Program-made: the position numbers and the translations under genes
Notes under the pieces: model-generated
The model's input: only the letters and a program-made list of their open reading frames with translations
The model's database searches: none
Told to the model about the DNA's origin: nothing
Source of the DNA: Pyrrhosoma nymphula
Taxonomy: Eukaryota; Arthropoda; Insecta; Odonata; Coenagrionidae
DNA: 64,000 nucleotides
Assembly (NCBI GenBank): GCA_963573305.1
Contig: OY754329.1
Span: 139,363,422-139,427,421 of the forward strand
Direction of reading: 5' to 3'
Shown: positions 36,743 to 47,576 of the stretch, one piece after another
How positions within the stretch are numbered: position 1 is the stretch's first letter
How the letters are laid out: each line of letters begins with the position of its first letter

Positions 36743-37479
36743 TGTTTGTCCTTGTCACTTAACTTTGCGTGGAGTCAGTGTGTGACGCCGATAGGATTAT
36801 ATTGCTGTCTTTTATTAAGACCGCCATTAAGTGAAATAATTTTCACCCTCTCCATATCTTTCTCTCATGAATCTAATCACTAATTTCTTCTACTAACATT
36901 ACTTTTTTGGAATGAGACCTATTCAGTTTGCTTTCTTCATGTCTCATAGCTCTCATAATGCTTGATTTTTATTTATTCTCTCCTGCACCTACTCATTTTC
37001 TTTACTTTCTAAATCCATGAGATTTTTTCCATTCCTCGCCACAACCGCATTTAAAATTTGACAAAAAACGTTTGAGTTGGATTGAAAGTAACGGATTTAT
37101 GTGATTTCTTGAATCCCTGCTTATAATCCCAAGAGCAAAGGTTTAAATCTTGTCTGTGGCGGAGATTTTATCTTCAGAAGAACACAGTCTTGGGTGCAGT
37201 GTGGAGAGCATTGCAAGAGTAGTAAGTACTCCCGTCAGTCGTTGCGCAGTGAACTCATTGGCGTTTTTCGCTGACAGTGTGATCTGGCCAGTGCAGTCGC
37301 TGGGTTTCTCTCTAATCTCCCTTCAAGGCGCATGAGATCTCAGTTGTCAGTCGCCTCATCATATTAACCAACCAGCCACCTATACCTTTCCTGTTACCCG
37401 TGCAAGGACGTGTCATCGTCAATGTTCCTTCTGTTCTCAATAATGCGCTGCAAACGAATAATTTTTCTTTTTTTTTCTC

Positions 37480-38060
37480 GGTCCATTTCAGTCGTTTTGG
37501 ATTATATCGGGATAGTGGGAAGGTGGAGAATTCGCGGGCGAATCCCGGTAGTGTGTGTTGTAGTTGTTACTCCGGGGGAGGGGCCACCACGGGGGGCGGT
37601 TGTGGTGCGTGTTCGCCCCGTGACTTGGAGGGAGGAGGCGCAGCGACGGCGAGAGAGTGGCGGCCGAGGTCATTGCTCCGCGGCGGGTCCGTCGCGCTCG
37701 CTCTCCCGCTAGGGGCCCGCCGCAAGCCGCCCGCCCGCTCTTGCCCGCTCCCTCCCTCGGCTGCCGCTGTGCCCACGCTACTTCCGGATCCCTCGCCGCC
37801 CCTTCGCCACGCCTCCCTCCCCTTCCGTCCCCCCGCGCGCATACACTTTTTTCACGATGGGAGCGCTTCGCGCGGGCGCTCGGCTCAACAAGACGCGACT
37901 TAAGGAGATTCGAACGTGGCGCGCGCCGGGACGGGGCACATTGGTTGGCTGGCCGCCCCTCCTCCCCCCTCCCCTCAAGCGCTATTTGTCATCCCCTGGT
38001 GGGAGTTGTGCGCGCGCCTCTACCCCTCACCCTCCCCCATATTGCGCCGAATGCCGCTTT
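37480..38060. other. GC-rich, CpG-rich island 14
   Basis: One of the most CpG-dense blocks of the window (GGCGGCCGAGG near 37660; GCGCGCCGGGACGGGG near 37920). It has the look of an unmethylated regulatory region or an alternative first exon, but no start site can be named. Frames of up to 177 codons are low complexity. Confidence 0.5.
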
Positions 38061-39830
38061 CGAGACGTTTTCATGTTGTTTGCCGAAATATATTTTTTGT
38101 TGCACTGCGCAGTTTACTTGGCCTCGTTTCTTCGGTGTTTATGTTTGTTGCGATATGAAGTGTCTAGCTCCAAACATTTTACTGTTTTGACGTTGTATGT
38201 TGATCCTAATCAGAATATTAGTGCGAAAGTCCGCAGTTCGTCCATCGAAGAAGTTCTAGTTAACGTTGGGTTAGAGGTTCTTTCAAATGCTTAGGTTACA
38301 TCGCGCTGTCTCAATTCCTAAGACAGCATAAATTCATGCTGAAGGCATAATTGAGCTTCAAGGCCAGCTAATTTGTTTTACGAATTATGGGACTATTTTT
38401 AATTTAGGTCCCAAAAATTGTTAGGTTGTATTCGTTAACATTTCAAACGGAATGAGGAGCCGATGTGAAATTCGGAGCTTTCGATCGCGTCAAAATGTTT
38501 AGATAAGGGTATTTTTTTTTGTTAAAATTTGTTAAGGATACTAGTTAATACTATATACTTCGACCGTTTTCTACAACACATCTACATCCTCTTATACTAG
38601 GCTCGATGGGCGCTTTGGGAATTCCAAGTAAAAGAACCGCTTTTCATAGTGTTAATAAGTTACGAAAATTCTTACTACCGAAAATTGAGTGTAGATATTT
38701 TTCATTCGTGATTAAATGCCACACAAAAATCCTTGAAGAGTGATTTTTTATGTGTATCTTGGAATTCTACCGTAAATATTCAATTCTGGTCCATAAATCA
38801 TGCCCGTCTTGAGTCACCTTCGCTATTTTCTGTCAAGTTTATGCCTTGTTGGACGAAGATACAGCAAAGCATTCGTCATTCATTCTTCATGGCGAGATTA
38901 TTGGACATGTATAAACATTTCAGTATGTGCTTAATTATTACGGTAACGTAAACCTATTTTTACGCCGTGTTTGAAATCAATAAAATACTTTCAGGAGTAA
39001 GACTCACTTGGAATAGCTATGAACCTTTATAGGTGTCGTATCGTGACCTAGTTTACCTTAACCTTTTTAAATAAATGCATTGCCGGATTTGCAATTTGTT
39101 ACCGTACTTCGTAGGAACTTTGCCTCGAAGTTGCAGTGGAGTTTAACAATGTTTTATTTGAAAGTGGTAGAGGTTGTGACGAAAGGTCACATTTTCACTA
39201 CCTAATGACAGACTCATTGCATCCGTGATAATGCGTGGGCCAATTTATTTGCCTACATTCTGCGAATACTGGTGCTCAGTGAGAATAAATATTAGAAAAA
39301 TGTGGTCTTCGGGTGGTGACCGATCTTTTGGAGAGATTTCTGAAATGCTATGCTTATTGCATTTTCTATAGTACCAAATTCTTTCAGCTTCCCCCAATGC
39401 GGTCGCGCACCTGTTGAATATTGCTACTCATAGCTTTAGACCCGAATAATTGATTTTTTTTAGCGAAATGAATACATTCGGAGGCCGAGTTCCATTTTAT
39501 AGACATGGTTTTCCCTGCGAATTAATTGGTGCTTTTCAGATGGTGAGGAATATAGTGAGTATAATAGGAAGCGAGTTTAACTCTCAAAATGGACCATCTC
39601 CAACATGTCGTTCGTAGTGTTTTTTTATTTATGTTACAATATTTGGCTTTTTTTAAGATAAGGATGTTTTCGTTCTAATATTTGAGTGACTTTGAAATAA
39701 GTGCTCAAAACATCAATGGTTTATGTATGTGTGTTATAGTCCACAGCGTAATATATCCTCGGGAATCGTCATGCCCATTTGCTGAATGAATCCCCTATTT
39801 TAGTGAAACCTAATAAGTTATTGCACCATA

Positions 39831-39950
39831 AACCAAGGGCCAGGTGTGCTAAAAATGCCTCTCTGGTACTGGAGCGGTGCATATATCAACTTGGGACCTA
39901 GCAGAGCTGCTATTTATACAGTGAGTTTCAGCTTTGAGGTGATCATACAA
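39831..39950. repeat. Dispersed repeat, copy 1 of 2
   Basis: Starts TTGCACCATAAACCAAGGGC and contains CTGGTACTGGAGCGGTGCAT and GTTTCAGCTTTGAGGT. It matches 43617-43749 at roughly 90% or more by eye in the same orientation. It has no terminal inverted repeat and no coding content. Confidence 0.8.
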
Positions 39951-42900
39951 ATATTGTTTTTCTTATAAGTACATAACCTAAAGTGAACACACAAGTTTCA
40001 TAACAATTGCATATTTTTTTAGTACATTAGCTTTATCTATTAGTAGGTTTTCGCAGGTTTTTCATACTCCCCTTCATGTGTGGGTGTTTTCCTGCAGTGG
40101 TTTTTTTTCGTAAAGGATATCAGCCCATATTCCTTACCTTTATTTCCCACAATCGTGTATAACGTTCTACATTGTTTATATACCAGTTTCTTCATCTTAA
40201 AATATTGATGGTCATTTTTTTTGTACTTTTTCTAAAATTTTTATAGTCAAATTGTAATTGTTTCATAGATGTATTTGACGAAGGGTTAGATGGAAGAAGG
40301 GTCTAACAGTCTCAATCTCGCCCAAATAAATTCGCTTTGTAATTATTATAGCCCAATAACTTTGTCTAAAGCGCTTGAATTAACTGGGAGCTGACTTTGT
40401 TGTTTTTGGTGGTTCATGTGCCCCCGGGATGTCTCTGGATGAGTCTTGAGTCATTTTCCTAGGTCCTTACCCTCCAAATGTTTATTTAGCTATCAAAAAT
40501 AATACCGTAAAAGTAATTTCAGACTGAATTTTTAAGCCAATTTTTAGTTTGCTCCCCCTCCCCATTGACTAGTAGTATTCTTTTGTCTTTAATTTCTAAG
40601 TAATCATAATCAATGTTGCTACAAGTCACCACTTCGGATAATCCTCTCCTGTTAAAAATTTCCTATTCCTCAAGCTTCCATAACCCTGTTTTTCTCTCCG
40701 TACCGATGCTGTTTATTTTTTTCGGGAGTTATCGGTTTTTTCAAGTCAAATGCAGAAGTCATAGCCGCTGGGCTAGGGCGTGACTGCGTGTCATGATCAG
40801 AGTGAAAAGAATGTGTTCCCACGATGACTAAGTTGCAAGTTGTATTCGTGTTCCCAGTTTGTTCTTATCTCCAGGAGTCTTTATCTGCCGTTGACTCAGA
40901 TTGATTCGTTTGCGTTTCTTTGTAAACAATGTGAGATTGCCGCTCATTCAATAGGCAGTGATTCAAGTTTAATTCGTCGTTTTATCCTTGTTCCAATTTA
41001 TCATTAGTGGCTGAAGTTGATCGCTGTAGGCAGATCATTCGTCCTCTTTTTGTGCGTATATTTTCATGCAGTTTCTTGCAATATAGCTTTCCCTACCCCG
41101 CTGAACGCCCATCGGTTTAAAATTAGAAGCTATCCGCGAGTTATTGCCTAATATACCCGTACAGTCTTGAGTGGTATAAAACCTGTAAACTGTCGGTATG
41201 TGGCGGGAAAGACAACGCTTCTTAATGATTAATTAATTGATTAAATACTTCAAATGAGCATCTACGTCCATTCTGTGAAAGTTGAATTTTCGGAGGTAGA
41301 GGTTGATTAAATGGAAAGAAGGGATGAATTCGTAATACTAAAACCCCAGTGTCAATCTCATTCTTGTTTGCAATGGTCTGACAGTCGATTTAGTCAGGTT
41401 GCATGAATTATTATAGTTTTTATTTTGAATGCTGTTTTATATAATTTTGAATAAGGTATCTCTGTGACCTTTGAAATGTGTGAAACAATTATTTTGTAGA
41501 AGTAACATGTATGGTCATAGTTGGGGAGATTAGCATTTTTCTCTGTATAATTCTGCCCAGTATTTTCCGTTGGAATCGTGGACTTCGCACGAGTTCCTTA
41601 CAGTAATGGACCGGTTTTCCTTGCCGACTGATGACTGAACAGTAAATGCGTGGTGATGTTCAACTCTATTAATTTTACCTCTCGCTGCCATTTAGTCACC
41701 ACAACAAGCATTGACAACATAAGACTAGCTCGGTTAAAAAATCTCTGATGAGAGTTTGAACGAGCGCCAGAATTCCTTGTCACTCGGAGATGATTACTCC
41801 TCTCTCTGGGACGACATCCCTCCTTTCGCAGTGAATCGGCCACACCAGGGACTGGGCATTCCCCTTTCCCACATTCTAACCCCTCCCGTAGTCCTATGAG
41901 TGCTGCTGTTTACTCAGGAGGGGTAGGGATAGCCTGGTAGATATTTGCCATTCCATTAGAAGGATTGACTCGGAATTCGTCTGGATGTAACTGGGTCGAT
42001 GGCGTGATTAATGAATTTTCGATTCTACTAAGAAAGCCTGCAACTTACCTGGCGAACCATGTCACATTCTATGACTTCATACAACGCGTATTTTTTTACG
42101 AAATTGGTGTTTGTTATTACACCGTGATATTTGGCTCCATGAATTGGTTATCTCAGGATATCATGTAAGAGTGCTCATGGGAGAATTGAATTGCTATAAC
42201 AAACTCTACAGTTCATAACCTACGGAACGAAGTACAACGAAATCATAACATACGACTATGTTGTGTTCGCATTCGGCTCGCATTTTCGAAGAAGAGAAAT
42301 TGTCATATGTCTCTTGCATGATGGCAGATTTAGAATAGAAAGCTTTATCATGGTATAATCATTTTGTAGCATTTGAAATAATGAAACCTCGTTCTTTATT
42401 TTAGTGAAACGATCGAAGGTTCAAGTAGAAGTTTTCCATCATTATAATCAGAATTTCAATGGTACTCAACTAGGTATATTCAGCTTCGTGGACGAGTGAA
42501 GTATTTTATAGTATGAGAGCGTTTCAGGGATGAAAAATAATTTAGCCTATTATTTCATTGCTCACATCCTAAAAATGTTTATTGGAAAATTATTTAGATT
42601 AAATAATTGAGGAAAATATGTAGGAATAAGCTTGCTTTAATTTGCTGTAAAAGGCAGTGCTATCCCAGAATGGAACATAATAGGCTTCCAATGACGTATA
42701 CGTTCAATGGAATAGTAATAATAATGGCAAATCAATGCCATCAATATGCATATCCAATATTATTAGATATTCTTAAATTGAAGGATTTTATAGAAAGCAG
42801 TCTCGTTGAACTTTTCATGGAGAGCGACAAATGGTGTCATAGTATAGAAATACATGCATTTGGAAAAATGCGGTTAAACCGCTGTGGGATATGGAGTTAT

Positions 42901-42989
42901 TGTAGGAAATAGTAAAGCGTGGCAGTTTTCTCTTTATATATGCAATCTACTTTCGTCGGTCTACGGAACACATAAATTAACCTAGCTTA

Positions 42990-43195
42990 TATCAGGGATC
43001 TTTCGGGGTTTGCACCGGGTAGTTAGGTCCATGGCGGCCGACGTTTCGATGCTCGAGTCGAGCATCGTCCTCATGCCCTGAGGACGATGCTCGACTCGAG
43101 CATCGAAACGTCGGCCGCCATGGACCTAACTACCCGGTGCAAACCCCGAAAGATCCCTGATATAAATCTTCGCCGGGAAAGCCTGAAATCATTCA
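42990..43195 (+). mobile_element. Palindromic Penelope-type insertion with hammerhead-like motif (family copy B)
   Basis: A 206-bp insertion is flanked by an exact 12-bp duplication, TAACCTAGCTTA, at 42978-42989 and 43196-43207. Arms 42987-43073 and 43079-43165 are perfect 87-nt complements around a 5-base spacer TGCCC (the first three bases of the arm lie in the duplication). The tail 43166-43195 ends AAGCCTGAAATCATTCA, shared with the copy at 5120-5299. It has no coding capacity. Perfect arms imply a young insertion or strong selection or conversion between arms. It is read in the + direction by the tail. Confidence 0.82.
43067..43126 (+). ncRNA. Hammerhead-like ribozyme motif with strong helix II
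   Basis: Helix I 5' strand GTCCTCATGCC (43067-43077) is followed by CTGAGGA (43078-43084, fits CUGANGA). Helix II is GATGCTC / GAGCATC, then GAAA (43105-43108). A tiny helix III comes from self-complementary ACGT (43108-43111), and C is at the cleavage position (43112). The helix I 3' strand starts GGC (43113) and, after a bulge, CATGGAC. CUGA, GA, GAAA and UC all fit a type I hammerhead. One extra C lies between the core GA and helix II, the same place as the extra U in the copy at 30219. The opposite strand of the palindrome has ATGAGGA instead, so only the + strand has the core. Confidence 0.58.
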
Positions 43196-43616
43196 TAACC
43201 TAGCTTAATTCTAACGAAGGAATCATTCTGTTATTGAGGGGGAAATTTGGTATATTAATACAAAATAAAATTCATCAGGGATTTATTATTCGTAGGTCTA
43301 AGTTTCGATGAACAGCCCCCACATCAGCTTCTTTTGGGTCTCGAGCCCACTATCACTATAACCTTCATCCGAAGGTTGTTTAGAGATGTGTTGGAGTTCA
43401 CCGAGCTGCAATTATGGTCGTTAATTGGGGTCACGTCGAGACTTCTTCAACCAAACTGTATCCACCCAGGTTTTCCAACTCTGACACCTTGTAAATCTCA
43501 CATCGTTTATGCATATTTACTCTCATATTCATTTAAATAAAGTGTGATACTATTTGGGGCCACTCCACACTTGTCCATTTTAGTCTTGTGTTACTTTTAA
43601 AAAGAGAATAAAAAAA

Positions 43617-43749
43617 TTGCACCATAAACCAAGGGCCAGGCGTGCTCAAATTGCCTCTCTGGTACTGGAGCGGTGCATACATCAACTTGGGACCTAGCAG
43701 AGCTGTTATTTACTGCATTAAGTTTCAGCTTTGAGGTAATCATACAAGT
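43617..43749. repeat. Dispersed repeat, copy 2 of 2
   Basis: Same orientation and length as 39831-39950: TTGCACCATAAACCAAGGGC, then CTGGTACTGGAGCGGTGCAT, ending ATCATACAAGTA. It lies just left of a tRNA-like segment. Confidence 0.8.
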
Positions 43750-43789
43750 ACTCTTTTTGGTTTATGTTGTCGTTTACTTCGAGCTCCAT

Positions 43790-43839
43790 CCGGATTTTAA
43801 CCCGAAAACCTCGGTCAGTAGTCGACCACTCCACCCGCT
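43790..43839 (-). repeat. tRNA-like SINE head fragment
   Basis: On the minus strand GGTGGAGTGGTCGACTACTG (A-box-like) is followed by CGGGTTAAAATCCGG (B-box-like in a paired stem). It is too short and poorly paired for a tRNA gene. Confidence 0.5.
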
Positions 43840-44459
43840 GTAAGAATGGCATGGTGTCTTGGCTGGATCCGTCCGCAGTTCCGGATTCGTATCAATGGCA
43901 GAGATTTTTGCAGTAAAATCCCGATCTCTCGAGAATGAGAACGCTTCGAGTTCAGTGCAGTGCCCATCGGTTGGGACTTAAAAACTAGGGTCACTAATGC
44001 TAGCTCCAGGTTCCTCTCTTCTCTCTCCCTAAATTAACAAATCCATCTAGTTATTTTTGGTTTTCATGACGACCCCAGTTGTGAGCGTTGTTTGCGGTCG
44101 ATACCTGCTGGAAATCCTGTGATTGAGTTCAATTAAACACTCAGCCATTCCATTGGAAACTATAATAACTATAATATCAGTATGTTGAGATTCGCTCAAA
44201 GTCATAAGGAATGAACTTTCAGCGTAGCATTCCTGATAATGACTCAGAAAATCGAAAAATGTCGAGTTAATAACTCCTGTCGGAATGCAAACCGTTTCCC
44301 TGCATTCATGACCGTGTCACTTGTCCGTCATCTCCCCAATCAACTTCTACTCCACACACAAGGCCACCCAGCCGTCGTAAAAACTTTTGATCCCAGATTT
44401 GACCGTTGGGCATTGGCTTCTGGCTTGGTGAACCGCCGTGATTGTGTTTAAAGCGGGGG

Positions 44460-44880
44460 TGTTAGTAGGGTGACTCATTCTCTCCAAGTGGGTGGGTGAG
44501 GGGGGTAGGGTGGTTTTTACGACGAGGGAGGTGGGGGAGAGGGTGGAAACACTCCCCCTTACTCCTCTGTTCCTCCCTCTCGCACACTCGCCCCATTTTC
44601 TCCGGTGCCCCCACTCCCTCCGCCCATTAACCCTCCCGCGCCAACAGGTGGAATCCGATTGAGTGGTTTTGGATTCGGTGGGTGGTGGTGGGTTTGTTCC
44701 TCCCCCCCAGCCATACCTCCCCACTTCGCTTCCCCGCTCAAGGTCAACATCATCCTCCGACCCATTCGGCTCCAAGCCTCTCGAACTGTCCCCCCCTCCC
44801 CATACGACTTATGTAATTCCCGTAAGGATATCCCACACTTGATCCGGAGCACGTGTCACGCGTGTCCGCCTCAGCGGAGG
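44460..44880. other. GC-rich island 15, 0.2 kb upstream of a MED13 exon
   Basis: G-rich, then C/T-rich sequence (CTCCCTCTCGCAC near 44573; TTCCTCCCCCCCAGCC near 44697). A hairpin ATCTCTCTC-TTGC-GAGAGAGAT lies just after it at 44898-44919. Confidence 0.45.
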
Positions 44881-45090
44881 ATTTCGCGTTACGGAACATC
44901 TCTCTCTTGCGAGAGAGATATTCAGTAAGATCTTGTTAAGCCGCCGTTATGATATTAGCGTAGACACGAGTGCTTGTGGTCCTCTCCAATGCCGTCCTGC
45001 GCAAGGCCGTCTGCCCTCGCTTATTTGTTTTTAATGTTTTCATTTTGTCTCTTAGCTGTCACTAACATTCTTCCTTCTGTGGTGTTTCAG

Positions 45091-45175
45091 ATGGTGAGCA
45101 GGGCTCCTGGGAAAGCGGCTTGTCCTACGAATGCAGATCTCTACTCTTCAAGGCTCTCCACAACTTAATCGAAAG
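45091..45175 (+). CDS. MED13: MED13 internal exon (second in window)
   Basis: This exon of 85 nt is preceded by ggtgtttcag and followed by gtaact. Joined to the G left by the exon at 4048-4456 it reads DGEQGSWESGLSYECRSL, then LFKALHNLIE with AG left over (phase 2). Human MED13 has the same order: [26 protein letters not shown]. Phase, order and strand all agree with the previous exon, so I am confident that the 40.6-kb gap between them is one intron. The exon is too short to stand out as an open reading frame; it was found from its conserved peptide. No competing gene is visible around it. Confidence 0.93.
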
Positions 45176-47492
45176 GTAACTTTTATCCCTTTTTTCTCCC
45201 TTTTCCCTTGGGTCAATGTAAATAGTTTTATGAGTTAGTGATGCTTTAACCTTGAGTAATCCATTTAAGTTATTCCACACGATTTTTGGACTATTTCCGC
45301 TATTTGAACTTTAACATACTTCAGTAGTTGGTAAGGCTCCTCCATTATTTTGTCGTCAGCGGGAAAAAGTACTGTCCTGAATCGTATTTATTATTTTATA
45401 ACTCATTAATGCCCCCACCCCAGGTACGTTGTTCCTGCGTCGGGAAAGACGCAGTTAAGGTTTGAACGGATTACTCCGCTTCAGAGTTTAAACTCATTTG
45501 TATGTATTTGATACATTATACGAATCGTTTACCAATCGGAATGTATCCATCACTTTAATCGCCTGTTCGTTTTTTTTATGTTTGTCATCTGGCCTCATAT
45601 GTTTTTCCTTTTCTTATTGACCATTATTTTATTAGTTTTTCTCTGTGAAAGCTTATTAGAAACCGGTAAAAGTAATCGATTATCTAGTTACACGTATTAT
45701 GCGAATCAACATGGATGGCCTTCACACAGTGACATTATTCGTCTTAAGAACAATGTCTAAGTTTGCCGTGTCGTCTGGACATCGACGCGTAATCCAGGAC
45801 AGTTTGTCAGAGTAGGGCGTTCTGATAAATATATTAGTGTTCTTTGAAAATATGGAAGCCATAAAGAAAATTAGGAAGATAAAGACAATTTAAATATTTT
45901 ATTCGACTATCGTTTCTGCATGAACAATGACATTCATGTTAGGCCAAATTTTTATACGTTGTCTTGATTTAAAAGCTCTGTGAAGCCCACTCCAATCTAT
46001 AAATTATTATCTGATGTGTAAAAATAATGTTTCCTGCAGTTCTCATTTGTTTTGAAAACTGAGAGATCATTTGGTGTTAGCGGATCAAGTTAAATGAGCG
46101 AGATGCTCTATCAATCATGGAATGAAGAAACCACGAATCTTCACTAAAAATTTCGCTTTTAAGTTACAACTCGGCTACCTGAGAATGATGGATTAGCTTT
46201 GAAACTAGTTGTACCATTAGGGTAAAATTTCCTGGAAAGATAAATATTTCTCCTATTCCATGAGCGCGAATTTCCACGTAGTTTAGCTCGGAACCATGGA
46301 AACTTTCATGTTGACCCGAAGGATGGGTTTCGCAATCAACCGATCTCGAGGGGTACACTACACTGGCAGGAACTGCGAATGTCGTTGCTTGGGGCACCGT
46401 AGAATACTTCATTTCGCATTTTGTTGGAAGTGGAAAGGTTAGATATTTTTGACCATTTAGTCTTAATTTTTATTTCTTGCTTCAAGTAGTAGTTTTTTTT
46501 AGAAAAAAACTTGTCTTTGGTGGTATCAAAATATACTGCTAAATAGGGAAAAGTTTATAAATTAATTGTAGGAAGATAATGCAATAGATGTTTAAGTTAC
46601 GGTTGTCTTAAGGAATCACATTGTGTGTGGTTTTATCTGCCATGTTTCATCGATTGGTACTGTTTACGTTTTAGACCCAGATGCACCGACATACTGTTTT
46701 GCCGCCTTGTGCTGGAAACACACTCGATTTCGATTTGAGATCATCTGGATAATTTCGTATGAAATTTAATTATTGCTACATTTACGTAGTCACATAACCA
46801 TTAACAATTTGTTGTTTCTTTGTTCAATGTTTGTCATAGCATCCCTATACCTGAAATCTCTTGTCACGCTACTAGTTCAAAATTATCTGCTATTTGTTGC
46901 AACAGTAATGGTACAAAATGAATTAGATGTAGATATACTTGAAAATGTGTAATCAATGATAAATTAAATTCTTAAATTGAATTTGTTTTATGTTAAACTG
47001 TTTTTTTTTCTGAAATATCTCCCTTGTCAATATTGCATTCGATGTACTTTATGTTAGATAATCTTAAACCCTGAAGTAAAAAAAAACAATTTGGTATATT
47101 TTGGGTCTGTAGTTATTAAATTATTCACTTCATTGACGACACGATAAAGGTTTTTAATCATGCTAGCTACTTTTCACCCCAGTGAATGATCTAGTGCATT
47201 CAAAATTTCCAATTAAAAATATTAATTGGTGAGTATGTAGGTGGTTCATACTTTTTCACGGAGCTTTGATCCCGTGCCTTCCTCCTGTCGATTCGTATAA
47301 TTTTCTTCGAACGGAAAACAGAATAAGGGATGTAGCAAAAGCCCACTAATACGTTGTCTGCCATTATATAGCGCATGCTAACCAGGGTTTTATCCCAGCT
47401 CCAAGTTCTTAGGCCTATTTTCTTGTATACATTTTCAGTTACTCACCTATCAGCGACTAACGCCTCCATTTATTTCTCTTTTTATCCTGCAG
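45176..47492 (+). other. MED13 intron, 2.3 kb
   Basis: A phase 2 intron from gtaact to tcctgcag. AT-rich throughout. I see no gene or dispersed repeat in it; a small hairpin CTGCGTC/GACGCAG occurs near 45437. Confidence 0.9.
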
Positions 47493-47576
47493 ATGTCTCC
47501 TGTCCAGAGATTTCGTTCGCTTGGGGAAGTGGTTCGTGCAGCCGTTCGACGGCTCGGAGAAAATCATCGGCAAAAG
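47493..47576 (+). CDS. MED13: MED13 internal exon (third in window)
   Basis: This exon of 84 nt follows the acceptor tttatcctgcag and ends AAAAG/gtgagt. The AG from the preceding exon completes the first codon, giving RCLLSRDFVRLGKWFVQP, then FDGSEKIIGK with AG left over (phase 2). This matches human [28 protein letters not shown] closely. An ATG at the first base of the exon opens a different frame (MSPVQRF...), which is not the real one. In the family the next residues should be a block like HLSCSFTFFLHG. I looked for it in the remaining 16.4 kb and did not see it, so the next exon is probably beyond 64000. Confidence 0.93.

Larger units (their letters stand above)
4457..45090 (+). other. 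MED13 intron, 40.6 kb
   Basis: The intron is bounded by gtgagt at 4457 and tttcag at 45085-45090 and falls in phase 1. It carries most of the repeats listed separately. Between those entries, the following stretches are AT-rich and show nothing I can name: 4460-5100, 6550-7000, 8950-10600, 10930-11680, 12400-13380, 15400-15850, 16650-17950, 18400-20090, 20540-21360, 22700-23100, 25500-25840, 26950-27850, 28520-29000, 29250-30040, 30950-31580, 32710-33240, 33950-36420, 36750-37450, 38300-39820, 39960-42970 and 43210-43610. Confidence 0.9.
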
